Positions 35,407 to 45,251 are shown, counted from the stretch's first letter. The stretch: 64,000 nt of DNA from Bradyrhizobium sp. (GCF_027307225.1 NZ_DAHUXJ010000073.1:1-64000); one strand, 5' to 3'. Notes: a model not told the origin generated them from the letters alone. A program made the numbers and translations.

Positions 35407-35589
35407 TTACTCTCCGTCGCGAGGCATCTCATCGGAAGCCGGAGACGACACCGTGGAATCCGCCCGCTCGCGGGCTTGCGACTTTCGCCGCTTGAGATTT
35501 TCCCGCAATGCCAGTTTCAGCCGATCCTCGCGTTTGTCCCGCCTGGCCTCGCCGGCCGGCCGCCCGCTTCCATTTGCGTCATCGTTCAT
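35407..35589 (-). CDS. Small basic hypothetical protein
   Basis: A 60-residue, highly charged protein beginning MNDDANGSGRP, with the core KLALRENLKRRKSQARER followed by an acidic tail. In my recollection similar short proteins recur in Bradyrhizobium beside this tRNA-Thr. The upstream in-frame extension to 35658 is not favoured. Likely a disordered or RNA/DNA-associated protein; function unknown. Confidence 0.55.
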   Translation of the reverse strand: MNDDANGSGRPAGEARRDKREDRLKLALRENLKRRKSQARERADSTVSSPASDEMPRDGE

Positions 35590-35797
35590 GGTCGACCTGC
35601 TTGCCTCTGCCGCCATCTCGCATTTGGCCCGCTCCGACAGCAATCGCTGCAGGAACAAGGCAGTATTCCGTTATGGGGGTCAATTGCGGCTATTTCGGCT
35701 GACGGCGGGATTTCCCGCGCTTGCGCGCTCCCTGGCCTTGTGGCAAGGATCGCCCGCTCCGTAGAGCCCTTTTCGGCCGATTCTGATCCAGGGGCAT

Positions 35798-35872
35798 GCT
35801 GCCGTAGCTCAGTGGTAGAGCACTCCATTGGTAATGGAGAGGTCGACAGTTCAATCCTGTCCGGCAGCACCA
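35798..35872 (+). tRNA. tRNA-Thr (GGT)
   Basis: A complete 75-nt cloverleaf. Acceptor GCTGCCG pairs with CGGCAGC, then discriminator A and encoded CCA. The anticodon stem CTCCA/TGGAG encloses TTGGTAA with GGT. The T-arm contains GTTCAATCC. Confidence 0.97.
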
Positions 35873-36328
35873 GCCAGCCAACATACGACGGCGCGTCGAT
35901 GTAGATTGAGCCCGTCCGGACGACCGCCGGCGCAGATGCGAAAGTGCCCCTGACGAATTGGACGCGCGTCTTTTAGTTCGCCGGCCGTTGCGAGTACCGC
36001 GGACACCCCGCACCTCACCGAGCAGATTTCGAAGGCTTCGCCTTCGAACGCTCTCGATTTCGGGACCTCTTTTCATTTTTCGGCCGCGCCATGAAAGGTT
36101 CCCACTGTGACCAGCCGGCTGTGTCGGACGACCGGAAATTAAGGCGTCACTAAGACTTCATTAGCCCATCATTAAGCACGAATTCGTGTTGCTCCCCAAT
36201 ATGTTGGGTTATCCCCGAGTGTGTCCTCTCAGTGACAGCTTTTTGCTCAAAAGCTGTCTAAGTGCGCGCCATGGACGGGCGCAGAAGGCGCGCGATCTGA
36301 CAAACGGACTATTCTCTGGAGACCAACA
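35873..36328. other. Intergenic region between tRNA-Thr and the outer membrane barrel gene
   Basis: This 456-bp gap has no convincing gene. It holds an inverted repeat at 36028-36048 and, closer to 36328, an AT-richer leader for the highly expressed barrel gene, including an AAGCTGTC/GACAGCTT-type inverted repeat near 36234-36260. A GGAGA Shine-Dalgarno precedes the barrel start. Confidence 0.4.
36028..36048. terminator. Nine-bp palindrome downstream of tRNA-Thr
   Basis: TTCGAAGGC-TTC-GCCTTCGAA is a perfect 9-bp stem with a 3-nt loop. It could end the tRNA transcript, but there is no adjacent T-run, so a protein-binding or repeat origin is also possible. Confidence 0.3.
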
Positions 36329-37069
36329 ATGAAAAAGTTTCTTCTCGCAACTGTGGCTCTTGTCGCCCTCGGCGCGACCGTGCCAGCACTTGCCGCCGAC
36401 CTTCCCGCGCGCCAGCGCGCGCCGGTTTATACCAAGGCGCCCGCCTATGCCGCTCCGCTCTATAACTGGACCGGCTTCTACATCGGCGGCCATCTCGGCG
36501 GCGTGTTCTCGAGCAACACCAATTTCGGCGGCCTGGCTACCGGCAATAACGGCAACGGCCGTTTCCTTGGTGGTCTGCAGGGCGGCGCCGACTATCAGTT
36601 CGCTCCGAACTGGGTGATCGGTGCGGAAGCCGAGTACTCCTGGATTGGCGGCAACAACGGCAGCAGCATCTTCCCGAATGGCAGCATCTACAACAACAAC
36701 CAGCGTGGTCTCGGCTCCGTCACGGGCCGCTTCGGCTACACTTGGGGTCCTGGCCTGCTCTACGTGAAAGGCGGCTACGCCTTCGCCGACAACAACGAGT
36801 CGCTGGTGAGCGGCGCGGGCGCGCCGGTTGCGTTCGGCCTCACGGGCGACCGCAGCAACGGCTGGACCGTCGGTGGCGGCCTCGAATACATGTTCACCCA
36901 GAACTGGTCGGGCAAGATCGAGTATCAGTACTACAACTTCGGCAGCTCGAGCTTCAGCACGCCCGCCGCGCTGGTGCCGTTCGGCAGCTTCCGCACCGAT
37001 GACCACGTCGTGAAGGCTGGCATCAACTACCGCTTCAACTGGGGAGGTCCGGTGGTCGCGAAGTACTGA
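36329..37069 (+). CDS. Outer membrane beta-barrel protein (Omp25/Omp31 type)
   Basis: A 246-residue porin-like surface barrel. A Sec signal peptide (MKKFLLATVALVALGATVPALAA) is followed by mature sequence starting DLPAR. The motif YNWTGFYIGGHLGG is the hallmark of this rhizobial/Brucella family, and alternating aromatic strands end in NYRFNW near the C-terminus. It is probably abundant: it has a long leader, a strong ribosome-binding site and its own terminator. Confidence 0.93.
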   Translation: MKKFLLATVALVALGATVPALAADLPARQRAPVYTKAPAYAAPLYNWTGFYIGGHLGGVFSSNTNFGGLATGNNGNGRFLGGLQGGADYQFAPNWVIGAEAEYSWIGGNNGSSIFPNGSIYNNNQRGLGSVTGRFGYTWGPGLLYVKGGYAFADNNESLVSGAGAPVAFGLTGDRSNGWTVGGGLEYMFTQNWSGKIEYQYYNFGSSSFSTPAALVPFGSFRTDDHVVKAGINYRFNWGGPVVAKY

Positions 37070-37093
37070 TCCTTCGCAAGATCACTCGGTTAG

Positions 37094-37127
37094 AAAAGGC
37101 CGGCCTCGTGCCGGCCTTTTTGTTTTT
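37094..37127 (+). terminator. Rho-independent terminator of the outer membrane barrel gene
   Basis: AAAAGGCCGG and CCGGCCTTTT form a 10-bp stem with a 7-nt loop, followed by TGTTTTTG. It lies 25 bp after the stop codon. Confidence 0.88.
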
Positions 37128-37315
37128 GTGGGCCGCGAAAAGCCGAGCGTGTTCGCCTCCCAACGTCTGGCAGCATTCAGCCATGATTGGATTTGACGGC
37201 CCAAGAGCCCGTCGACAACTGGAGGTCCTCAGCTTTTGCCGGTGCAGCATCCGCGTTTTCGGCTGGCGCCGCGCCGATAGTGCGGTTAAGTCGATAACAG
37301 GAAAGACCCGAAACG

Positions 37316-38371
37316 ATGAAGAACGACGCCATCCAGTCCTCGGCAGAGGCATTGCGCTACCCCTGGGAAAACCATCCTGGCCCCGACCAGGTGGTGGAGG
37401 TCATGCCGGGCCTGCTTTGGGTGCGCCTGAAGCTGCCGTTTCGCCTCAACCACGTGAACATCTACCTGCTCGCCGACGGCGACGGCTGGGCGATGGTGGA
37501 TTCCGGCTTCGGCAATGAGGAAACAATCGCCGCCTGGACCGCTCTGTTCGAGGGCCCCCTCGCCGGCCTGACAATCAGCCGGCTGATCGTCACGCACTCG
37601 CACCCCGATCACGTGGGACTGGCCGGCTGGGTGGTCGAGCGCTTCAGCTGCCCGCTTTACATGTCGCAGGTCGAATATCTGCAATCGGTCTATCACCAGA
37701 ACCGCGGCACCGAAGAACGCAAGCAGGCGCAGCGCCTGTTCTTCCGCCGCCATGGCATGGACGAGAACCTGACCGACAAACTGCTCGGGCGCGGCCAGGA
37801 CTATCTGATGCGGGTGTCGACCTTGCCGGCGTCCTACCGCCGCATCTCGCATGGCGATGAGATTTCGATCGGCACGCGCCGCTTCAAGGTCATCACCGGC
37901 GGCGGCCATGCGCTCGACCAGGTGATGCTCTATTGCGCCGCCGACAAGCTATTCTTGTCGGCCGATCAGGTGCTGAGCAGGATTTCCCCCAACGTCAGCG
38001 TCTGGGCGGTCGAGCCCGAGCAGAACTCGCTCGGCGAATATCTCGCTTCGCTGGCAAGCCTCACCACCACCCTGCCCTATGATCTCCTGGTGCTGCCCGG
38101 ACACGGCGTGCCGTTCTACGGGATGAAGACGCGGATCAAGCAGCTCGCCGATCACCATGAAGAGCGCTGCCGGCTGATCGCGGATGCCTGCCGGGAAACG
38201 CCGAAGACATCGGCGGAGCTGGTGCCGGTCGTATTCCACAAGCATGTGCTCGACGCCCACCAGATGGGGTTTGCCGCCGGCGAACTGGTCGCGCATGTGA
38301 ACTACATGCTGGTCGAGGGCCGCCTCACCGTCGAGGAGACCGACGGCATGTTTCACTACAAGACGACATAA
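37316..38371 (+). CDS. Metallo-beta-lactamase-fold hydrolase
   Basis: A 351-residue MBL-fold protein. The metal motif THSHPDHVG gives His94, His96, Asp98 and His99; later ligands are in GGGHALDQ, LFLSADQVL and LVLPGHGVPF. A C-terminal helical, winged-helix-like extension (about residues 270-351) matches the group of MBL hydrolases annotated near acyl-CoA metabolism. The exact substrate is unknown. It is convergent with the downstream amidohydrolase gene. Confidence 0.88.
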   Translation: MKNDAIQSSAEALRYPWENHPGPDQVVEVMPGLLWVRLKLPFRLNHVNIYLLADGDGWAMVDSGFGNEETIAAWTALFEGPLAGLTISRLIVTHSHPDHVGLAGWVVERFSCPLYMSQVEYLQSVYHQNRGTEERKQAQRLFFRRHGMDENLTDKLLGRGQDYLMRVSTLPASYRRISHGDEISIGTRRFKVITGGGHALDQVMLYCAADKLFLSADQVLSRISPNVSVWAVEPEQNSLGEYLASLASLTTTLPYDLLVLPGHGVPFYGMKTRIKQLADHHEERCRLIADACRETPKTSAELVPVVFHKHVLDAHQMGFAAGELVAHVNYMLVEGRLTVEETDGMFHYKTT

Positions 38372-38384
38372 GCCGCGCAACGCC

Positions 38385-38402
38385 GGCGCTTTCGTAAGCG
38401 CC
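38385..38402. terminator. Hairpin between convergent genes
   Basis: GGCGCTT-TCGT-AAGCGCC forms a 7-bp stem with a 4-nt loop, between the MBL hydrolase and the amidohydrolase stops. It lacks a T-run, so terminator function is tentative. Confidence 0.4.
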
Positions 38403-38441
38403 CCCGGCTCACGGGCGTCGCGCTGGCAGCGCCTCGAACCC

Positions 38442-39542
38442 TCAGGCTTGCAGATTGAACAGCTTTGCTGCGGTCCGGCCGAGAACATCGGCCTTCTCCT
38501 CGTCACTGAGCGACGTGCACGCAAAGATGTGGTCCACCGGGCTGAGCTGCCAGGGATAGGGATAGTCGCTGCCGAGGATGATCTGGCTCGCGCCGACCTG
38601 GGCTGCGAGATGTCGGATCGCCTCGGGCGTGAAGACCAGCGAGTCGAAGTAAACCTGCTTCAGATATTCCGTAGGCTTCTTCTTCAGCTTGATATCGGGA
38701 TTGCACTTCTTGGGGCCGACCAAGCAGGCATGATCGGCGCGATCGGCATAGGACGCGAGATAACCGCCGCCATGCGCGGCGACGATCTTGAGGTCGGGAA
38801 AGCGATCGAGCGTGCCCTCGAAGATCAAATGCGACAGCGCGATCGTCGTATCCAGCGGATTGCCGATCATGTTGTCGAGCCAGCCATTGCCGGCGAACCG
38901 GTTGCTCCTGAGTTCGGGTATGCCGCGCGGATGGATGAACAAGGGCACCCCCAGCTCTTCCGCCTTGGCCCAGACGGGGTGGAATTTTGGATCGGAAAAA
39001 TCCACACTGTTGACGGAGCCGCCAATCGCGGCGCCCTTCAGGCCCTGCTTCCTGATCGCGGTCTCGAGTTCCTGAACGGCGAGATCAGGCGCCTGCAAGG
39101 TGAGCGAGGCGAACGCCGCGAAGCGGTCCGAATGCGCCGCGCAGAATTCGGCAAGCTTCTCGTTCTGGATTTTCACGATTTGCGCGGCGAGATCGCGCTC
39201 CTTGTCATACCAGAACGGATTGATCGACAGGATTTCCATATCGACGGCCTGCGCGTCCATCGCCGCAAGTCGCTGCTTCAGATCGATAAAGGTCTCCTCG
39301 GCCCCGTTGACCGGGCTAGCCGGTCGCCTGCGCCCCTCATCACCGAGCAGCGCGCCTGCCTCGTGGAAATTGCAGTGCGAATGTACGTCGATGGTCTTGA
39401 CCCGCTTGCCGTTCACCGTGACCGGGAGTTTTTGCCGCGCCGGCTGCTGGGCATGGGCGCGGCGCGAGAGGCCGCAGCCGCAAAAGAAAATGCCGCTCGC
39501 GGCAAGCGTGCCTGTTTTGAGAAATTCGCGGCGCGTTGTCAT
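38442..39542 (-). CDS. Tat-exported amidohydrolase (aminocarboxymuconate-semialdehyde decarboxylase-like)
   Basis: A 366-residue enzyme of the amidohydrolase-2 type. The N-terminus MTTRREFLKTGTLAASG carries a twin-arginine motif (TRREFLK), followed by a cleavable hydrophobic stretch. The barrel starts with IDVHSHCNF (metal HxH), then LFIHPRG, IVAAHGGG and the late ILGSDYPYP Asp. This set fits metal-dependent decarboxylases or hydrolases. The ATG at 39542 is chosen for the Tat signal; the frame is open further upstream. It follows the ABC transporter ATPase by 109 bp and may belong to the same transcript. Confidence 0.86.
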   Translation of the reverse strand: MTTRREFLKTGTLAASGIFFCGCGLSRRAHAQQPARQKLPVTVNGKRVKTIDVHSHCNFHEAGALLGDEGRRRPASPVNGAEETFIDLKQRLAAMDAQAVDMEILSINPFWYDKERDLAAQIVKIQNEKLAEFCAAHSDRFAAFASLTLQAPDLAVQELETAIRKQGLKGAAIGGSVNSVDFSDPKFHPVWAKAEELGVPLFIHPRGIPELRSNRFAGNGWLDNMIGNPLDTTIALSHLIFEGTLDRFPDLKIVAAHGGGYLASYADRADHACLVGPKKCNPDIKLKKKPTEYLKQVYFDSLVFTPEAIRHLAAQVGASQIILGSDYPYPWQLSPVDHIFACTSLSDEEKADVLGRTAAKLFNLQA

Positions 39543-39651
39543 GACGTTTACCCCGATCTTTTTGTTTCCCCGCGCGATCGGCGGCGGTTTGATGGGGGAT
39601 CGTAAGACAGACCGCAGGGCGTGGGCAAGGCGTCGCGTTTCGATCGACCGG

Positions 39652-40380
39652 TCAGTGCTTGAGGATTCGGGCGAGGAAGGCCTTGGCGCGCTCGGAGGCC
39701 GGCGCATTGAAGAACTTTGCCGCACCCGCCGTCTCGACGATTTCACCCCCGTCCATGAACAGCACCCGGTTGGCGACGTTGCGGGCGAAGCCCATCTCGT
39801 GGGTGACGCAGATCATGGTCATGCCCTGCTTGGCGAGCGACGTCATGACGTCCAGCACCTCGTTGACCATCTCCGGATCGAGCGCCGACGTCGGCTCGTC
39901 GAACAGCATCACTTCCGGATCGAGCGCCAGCGCCCGCGCAATCGCCACGCGCTGCTGCTGTCCGCCGGAGAGCTGAGCCGGGTATTTCGCGATGTGGGCG
40001 GAGAGCCCGACCCGCGCCAGCAGGGCGCGTGCCTTCTCCTCCGCGACGGCCTTCGGCCGCTTCAAGACCTTGGTTTGCGCAATCGTCACGTTGCTGAGCA
40101 CGCTCAGGTGCGGAAACAGCTCAAAGCTCTGGAACACCATGCCTACCGAGCGGCGCAGCGCCGCCATATGAGTGACACGGGGTGCCAGGAGGAAATCTCC
40201 GACCTTGATTTCGCCGGCGTCGATGCTCTCGAGCCCGTTCACCGTCTTGATCAGCGTGCTTTTGCCCGAGCCTGATGGACCGCAGATCACCACGACTTCA
40301 CCGCGGGCGACCTCGGCATTGCAATCCTTCAAGACCTGAAACGAGCCGTACGATTTCGACACATGGCTGATCGAGATCAT
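39652..40380 (-). CDS. Polar amino-acid ABC transporter ATP-binding protein
   Basis: A 242-residue ATPase of the GltL/GlnQ class. Walker A is GPSGSGKST, the Q-loop lies in [13 protein letters not shown], the ABC signature is LSGGQQQR, Walker B is [13 protein letters not shown] and the switch His is in THEMGFAR. The start ATG shares one base with the permease stop (TGATG). It powers uptake through the two permeases encoded immediately upstream. Confidence 0.93.
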   Translation of the reverse strand: MISISHVSKSYGSFQVLKDCNAEVARGEVVVICGPSGSGKSTLIKTVNGLESIDAGEIKVGDFLLAPRVTHMAALRRSVGMVFQSFELFPHLSVLSNVTIAQTKVLKRPKAVAEEKARALLARVGLSAHIAKYPAQLSGGQQQRVAIARALALDPEVMLFDEPTSALDPEMVNEVLDVMTSLAKQGMTMICVTHEMGFARNVANRVLFMDGGEIVETAGAAKFFNAPASERAKAFLARILKH

Positions 40381-41066
40381 CAGCGGGCTCCATAAGCGAG
40401 GCGGCCTTGCAGCCATTTCACAAGCTGCGAGGCGGCGTAACAGAACAGGAAATAGACGACGCCGACGGTCAGATACATCTCGACCAGACTGCCGTCGCGC
40501 TGCGCGATCTTGGTCGCTGCACCCAGGAGGTCGGTCGCGGAAATGACGTAAACCAGCGAGGTGTCCTGAAACAGGATGATGGTCTGCGTGAGCAGGATCG
40601 GCAGCACGTTGCGGATGGCCTGCGGAAAAAGGATGTAAACATAGGCGTGAAACCTGGAGAGCCCGAGCGCCTCGCAGGCCGCGTACTGCCCGGTCGAAAT
40701 CGAGCGGAAGCCGGCGCGCACGATTTCGGCGTAGTAGGCCGCCTCGAACAATACGAACGTCGCGTAAATCGTCAACGACGCGCCGACCGCAACCGGGCGA
40801 CCATGGTTCACCAGCCATCCGATCGCCCACGGCACGAGGAAGAAGACCCAGAAGATCACCATGATCAGCGGGATCGATCGCATCAGATTGATGTAGGCGG
40901 TCGCGAAGGCCGAAAGCAAACGGTTGGGCGAGAGCCGCGCTACCGCCAGCAGGCTGCCAAACACGATGCCGCCGGCCACGCCAACCACCGTGATCTGAAT
41001 CGTGAACAGAAGTCCCGACAGCAGGAACGGCGCAACGGACGCGACGGCGGAAAGATCGACCTTCAT
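40380..41066 (-). CDS. Polar amino-acid ABC transporter permease (GltK-like)
   Basis: A 228-residue HisM-family inner-membrane permease with about five membrane helices. The cytoplasmic coupling loop is seen around [21 protein letters not shown] (EAA motif). It overlaps the upstream permease gene by 4 nt (ATGA) and the ATPase gene by one base. Confidence 0.92.
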   Translation of the reverse strand: MKVDLSAVASVAPFLLSGLLFTIQITVVGVAGGIVFGSLLAVARLSPNRLLSAFATAYINLMRSIPLIMVIFWVFFLVPWAIGWLVNHGRPVAVGASLTIYATFVLFEAAYYAEIVRAGFRSISTGQYAACEALGLSRFHAYVYILFPQAIRNVLPILLTQTIILFQDTSLVYVISATDLLGAATKIAQRDGSLVEMYLTVGVVYFLFCYAASQLVKWLQGRLAYGAR

Positions 41067-41791
41067 TTCCGCGCACTCCCGCTAACGAGGCTCGGCAGCT
41101 GCACCGACCGCTCGATCCAGTACATCAACGACCAGGCGAGCAGCGCGATGACGAGATAGACGAGCGTGACGACGCCGTAGGCTTCAAAGGTGCGGAAGGT
41201 GTTCTCGTTGATTTCGCGGGCGGTCGCGGTCAGTTCGACCAGCCCGATCGTCAGTGCCACCGACGTGTTCTTGAAGATCGTCATGAATTCGTTGGTGAGC
41301 GTCGGCAGGATGATGCGAAACGCCTGCGGCAGCAGTATCAGGCGGTACATGCCACCGCGGCCGAAGCCGAGCGCGGAGGCCGCCGCACGTTGTCCGGTCG
41401 GAAGCGCCTGGACTCCGGCACGGACCTGTTCGGCGATCCGCGCCGCGGTGACGAGGCCGAGGCAAACCAGCGCCGGGACAAAGCCGCTCCACGGCGGATC
41501 CATTTGCTTGATGGCAAGTCCAAGGCGCGCGGGTAGAATCTCCGGCAGCACGAAATACCAGAAGAACATCTGTACCAGGAGGGGGATGTTGCGGAAGGTC
41601 TCGACATAGACCCTGCCGAGCCTCGGCCAGATTCCACCCGGTAGCGTGCGCGCGACGCCGACCAGCGTGCCGACGACAAGTGCGATGATCCAGGCACCGG
41701 ACGCCAGCGACAGCGTCCAGGCAAGGCCGCTCCAGATCCAGTCGATATATCGCCCAACGCCGTCGGGGGTCGTCTCGAACAGCAAGGACAT
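41063..41791 (-). CDS. Polar amino-acid ABC transporter permease (GltJ-like)
   Basis: A 242-residue permease of the same family, with EAA-like loop [22 protein letters not shown] and helices such as [21 protein letters not shown]. Together with the GltK-like subunit it forms a heterodimeric membrane channel. It lies 87 bp after the binding-protein gene. Confidence 0.92.
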   Translation of the reverse strand: MSLLFETTPDGVGRYIDWIWSGLAWTLSLASGAWIIALVVGTLVGVARTLPGGIWPRLGRVYVETFRNIPLLVQMFFWYFVLPEILPARLGLAIKQMDPPWSGFVPALVCLGLVTAARIAEQVRAGVQALPTGQRAAASALGFGRGGMYRLILLPQAFRIILPTLTNEFMTIFKNTSVALTIGLVELTATAREINENTFRTFEAYGVVTLVYLVIALLAWSLMYWIERSVQLPSLVSGSARK

Positions 41792-41878
41792 CGGCGTCCG
41801 CCTCCTGAAACTCCGATTACTTCGCCCCGCTTGCGGGGAGAGGGGGAAAACAACCGTCGCCGCTCCTCGCGCCTTGTG

Positions 41879-42778
41879 TCACTGCCCGACGGCCTTGTCG
41901 CTCGGGTTCTTGATCAGCGCTTTCAGTCCTTCCGATTGCGGGAATTTCAAATTGATGTTCTTCGGCGGAATCGGGCTCTCGAACCATTTCGTGTAGAGCT
42001 TGTCGTAGAGGCCGGACTTCATCGCCGCGACCAACGCATCGTCGACCAGCTTTTTGAACTCGCCATCGCCCTTGGCCATCATGACGCCGTAGGGATCGCT
42101 CGGATAAGCGTCACTCAAGAACACGAAATTGTCCGGCGACGGAGCGTTCGCTTTTAGCCCGGCCAGCAGAATATCGTCTTCCATAAAGGCCGAGGCACGG
42201 CCGGTCTCGACCAGCAGGAACGACTCGGCGTGGTCCTTGCCCTGCAGGATCTTCATACCGAGATTCTTCGCGGCGTTGAGCTTGGCGACGAACTGCGAGG
42301 TGTTGGTGCCTTGCGTGACGACTACCGCCTTGCCCTTGAGGTCGTCGGTGGTTTTCAGATTGGAGGATTTGAGCGCAATCCATTTGAATTGCGGCGCGTA
42401 GAAGATCACGGAGTAGGCGACCTCCTGCTGACGCGCGATGGTATTGGCGGTCGAGCCGCACTCGATATCGACGGTGCCATTCTTGACCAGCGGAATGCGG
42501 TTCGACGAGTTGACCGCTTGGTAGGCGATCTTGAGATCCGGCTTGTTCAGCTTCGTCTTGATCTTCGCCACGACCAGATCGCACAGTTCGAGCGAAAACC
42601 CGATCGGCTTCTGATTGTTGTCGAGATAGGAAAACGGCACGGAGGAGTCGCGGTGGCCTATCGTGATCGTGCCGGCATCCTTGATCTTCTGCAGTGTCGG
42701 ACCCAGGCTCTGGGCCGAGGCTGTCAACGGCGCAAACAACAGCAGGCCCAGCGCGAGGCTGATGACGGATCTCTTCAT
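41879..42778 (-). CDS. Amino-acid ABC transporter substrate-binding protein (GltI-like)
   Basis: A 299-residue periplasmic binding protein. The signal peptide MKRSVISLALGLLLFAPLTA ends at ASAQS. The first ligand-binding lobe shows TITIGHRDSSVPFSYLDNNQ, and VDIECGSTANT and VVVTQGTNTSQ are typical of glutamate/aspartate binding proteins. Polar amino acids are the likely ligands, but ligand choice is not certain from sequence. Confidence 0.92.
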   Translation of the reverse strand: MKRSVISLALGLLLFAPLTASAQSLGPTLQKIKDAGTITIGHRDSSVPFSYLDNNQKPIGFSLELCDLVVAKIKTKLNKPDLKIAYQAVNSSNRIPLVKNGTVDIECGSTANTIARQQEVAYSVIFYAPQFKWIALKSSNLKTTDDLKGKAVVVTQGTNTSQFVAKLNAAKNLGMKILQGKDHAESFLLVETGRASAFMEDDILLAGLKANAPSPDNFVFLSDAYPSDPYGVMMAKGDGEFKKLVDDALVAAMKSGLYDKLYTKWFESPIPPKNINLKFPQSEGLKALIKNPSDKAVGQ

Positions 42779-42816
42779 GATGTACTCCCCTCTTCGAATA
42801 ACGCGTTCCGCGATCC

Positions 42817-44148
42817 TTATTTGACCGCAGCGATCGCGGCATCGACCGCATCGCCCAGTCGTTCGACAACCGTGTCGACCTGCTCCTTGTTGATGATGAA
42901 GGGCGGCGCGATCAGAACGTGGTCGCCCTGCACGCCGTCGATGGTGCCGCCCATCGGATAGACGCAGAGGCCGCGCACCATGGCTTCGCGCTTCACTAGC
43001 GCGTTGAGCTTCAATTCCGGCGCAAAGGGTTTTTTGGAATCGACTTCGGAGACGAGTTCCACGCCACGGAACAGGCCGCGGCCACGGATGTCGCCGACGT
43101 GGTGATGATTGGCAAAACGCTCTTCGAGGCGCCGCTGCAAATGGCTGCCCATCGCCATCACGTTGTTCAGGAGCTTGTCGCGGCGGATAATGTCCTGCAC
43201 GGCAACCCCGGCCGCCGCCGCCATCGGGTGGCCCATATAGGTGTGGCCGTGCTGAAAGAAGCCCGAGCCTTTGGAGAAGGCCTCAAAGATCTTGTCGCTG
43301 AGCAAGGTGGCGCCGATCGGCTGATAACCGCCGCCCAGCCCCTTGGCGATCGCCATCAGGTCCGGCACAACGCCATCCTGTTCGCATGCATGCAGCGTTC
43401 CGGTGCGGCCCATGCCGCACATGACCTCGTCGAGAATGAGAAGCACGCCATATCGGTCGCAGATGGCGCGGATGCGTTTGAAATAGTCGGCAACCGGCGG
43501 CACCGCACCGCAAGTCGCGCCGACCACGGTCTCCGCGACAAAGGCGATGACCTGATCGGACCCGAGTTCGAGGATCTTGTCTTCGAGCGCCTGCGCGGCG
43601 CGCGCCGCGTAGTCGGCATCGCTCTCGCCGGCCCTTTGCCAGCGATAGGCAAAGCAGGGATCAATATGATGGGTCTCGATCAGAAGCGGCCGGAATTGCG
43701 AGCGGCGCCATTCATTGCCGCCGGTGGCAAGCGCCCCCAGCGTGTTGCCATGGTAGCTCTGACGCCGCGCGATGATGTGCCGCCGCTGCGGTTCGCCCTT
43801 CTCGACGAAATATTGCCGCGCCATTTTCAGCGCTGCTTCGATGGCCTCCGATCCGCCGCTGACGAGATAGACATGGTCGATGCCTTTGGGCGCGGTCTCG
43901 ACCAGACGGTCGGCGAGGCGTTCGGCGACTTCGGTCGTGAAAAAGCCGGTATGGGCGTAAGCCAGTCCGTCGAGTTGCTTGTGAAGCGCTGCGATCACGT
44001 CGGGATGGCCGTGGCCGAGACAGGACACCGCGGCGCCGCCGGATGCATCGATATAGCTCTTGCCGTTCTGGTCGAACAATTCGATGCCTTTGCCGCCGAC
44101 GGCGACCGGCATTTTGGCATTGGCGGAGCGATGAAGGATGTGGGTCAT
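42817..44148 (-). CDS. Class III PLP-dependent aminotransferase
   Basis: A 443-residue fold-type I aminotransferase. Signatures are SGGSEAIEAALKMARQYF, ARRQSYHGNTLGA, the cofactor Asp in LLILDEVMCGMGRTG and the Schiff-base Lys in MAIAKGLGGGYQPIG. The ATG at 44148 overlaps the stop of the RpiR gene (ATGA); the frame extends further only because it shadows that gene. Its place before a polar amino-acid transporter suggests deamination of the imported compound or a related omega-amino acid. Confidence 0.92.
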   Translation of the reverse strand: MTHILHRSANAKMPVAVGGKGIELFDQNGKSYIDASGGAAVSCLGHGHPDVIAALHKQLDGLAYAHTGFFTTEVAERLADRLVETAPKGIDHVYLVSGGSEAIEAALKMARQYFVEKGEPQRRHIIARRQSYHGNTLGALATGGNEWRRSQFRPLLIETHHIDPCFAYRWQRAGESDADYAARAAQALEDKILELGSDQVIAFVAETVVGATCGAVPPVADYFKRIRAICDRYGVLLILDEVMCGMGRTGTLHACEQDGVVPDLMAIAKGLGGGYQPIGATLLSDKIFEAFSKGSGFFQHGHTYMGHPMAAAAGVAVQDIIRRDKLLNNVMAMGSHLQRRLEERFANHHHVGDIRGRGLFRGVELVSEVDSKKPFAPELKLNALVKREAMVRGLCVYPMGGTIDGVQGDHVLIAPPFIINKEQVDTVVERLGDAVDAAIAAVK

Positions 44149-45035
44149 GACGGCTTCTTGTTGTTTCTCGATTTGAGGTGGGTGTTGAGTGCGGCGAGAT
44201 GCCCGTCGGAGTGCCGCAGCGAAGCGAGCGCTGCGTCGCCGCCGCGACCGGCAATGATCGCGCCAAGCACCTCGGCCGCGGCAAAGGCCGGCGACATCGC
44301 ATGAAAGAACGACGGGCTCTCGGTCGAAACGATGATGGTGTGCTGCGCAATCTGCGCCAGCGGCGCGACCTCGCTGTCGGTGACCGCGATCAGGGGGATG
44401 TCTTGCGCGACCGCATATTCCGCAAGCTCGATGGTCAGCCGCGTATAGGGCATCACGCTTGCGACCAGCAGGACATCCCTGGGCGTTGCGCGCGCCAGCA
44501 CATCTGAACCGGTAGCGCCGATACCCTCGATGTGAACCGAGCGGTCGCCAACCAGGCTCAGCACATAATGGAGATGCCAGGCGATCGAGTGGCTCGACCG
44601 CAATCCAAGGCAATAGATCCGACGGGCTGACGCCAGCGCCCTGGCGGCGTTCACCAGCCGGTCCAAGCCAGCGGGCGTCGCCAGTTTTTGGATTTGATGA
44701 CCGATCGACGCCAGCATGTCGGCGGCCAGCGCCTTGTCGCCCTTCAATTTCTGACTGATGACCTGCACGCCGGCCTTGCCGGCAAAGCCAAGACCGCCGT
44801 CGCGCACGGCAGCGGCATAAAGCTCGCGCACCTCGTCATAACCATCCATGCCGAGACGTTTGGCGAGCCGCGTCATCGTCGCGGGCTGCACGCCGGCCTG
44901 CCGCGCCTGCTCGCGCATCGACAGCAGTGCCACGTCACGCGGACGATCGAGCACGTAGCGCGCGCCCGCCTGCAATTGAGAGGGCATGTCGTCGAACGTC
45001 TGGATGATGCGTTCGGTCAGCGGGCCGTGGTCCAT
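44145..45035 (-). CDS. RpiR-family (HTH/SIS) transcriptional regulator
   Basis: A 296-residue regulator. The N-terminal HTH_6 domain includes QARQAGVQPATMTRLAKRLGMDGYDEVRELY. The C-terminal SIS domain, which usually senses a phosphosugar or related ligand, spans about residues 120-270 (ARRIYCLGLRSSHSIAWHL). The ATG at 45035 is preceded by AGGATT. It is the first gene of the aminotransferase/ABC operon and probably controls it, with two palindromes just upstream as candidate sites. Confidence 0.9.
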   Translation of the reverse strand: MDHGPLTERIIQTFDDMPSQLQAGARYVLDRPRDVALLSMREQARQAGVQPATMTRLAKRLGMDGYDEVRELYAAAVRDGGLGFAGKAGVQVISQKLKGDKALAADMLASIGHQIQKLATPAGLDRLVNAARALASARRIYCLGLRSSHSIAWHLHYVLSLVGDRSVHIEGIGATGSDVLARATPRDVLLVASVMPYTRLTIELAEYAVAQDIPLIAVTDSEVAPLAQIAQHTIIVSTESPSFFHAMSPAFAAAEVLGAIIAGRGGDAALASLRHSDGHLAALNTHLKSRNNKKPS

Positions 45036-45071
45036 TGTCAATCCTAGGCCCCGGCCGGCCGCCATTGCAAC

Positions 45072-45108
45072 AATTGTTTCAATTCTCGCTAAACCAATTC
45101 AATTGAAT
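45072..45108. promoter_or_regulatory. Two palindromes upstream of the RpiR gene, possible autoregulatory operator
   Basis: AATTG-TTT-CAATT (45072-45084) and ATTCAATTGAAT (45097-45108) are perfect inverted repeats sharing a CAATT core, 37-73 bp upstream of the RpiR start. Their centres are about 25 bp apart. RpiR-family proteins bind paired palindromes, so autoregulation is a fair inference. Confidence 0.4.
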
Positions 45109-45251
45109 CGCGGGCCGTCCGGAGCGCAGCCGCATCCCAATGTTGGAAAAGCTCGAGGAAGCGCCGTGGCTTAACGCCGGTGCATGGCAAAGCCGAACCA
45201 CACGCGCACCGAAACGTGACGGAAATCAAGGTCTTCTGGCCAAAGGTGGCA

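Noticed and set aside
35690..36076. A 128-residue frame on the minus strand across tRNA-Thr
   Set aside because: It runs antisense through the tRNA gene and has Arg-rich random composition.
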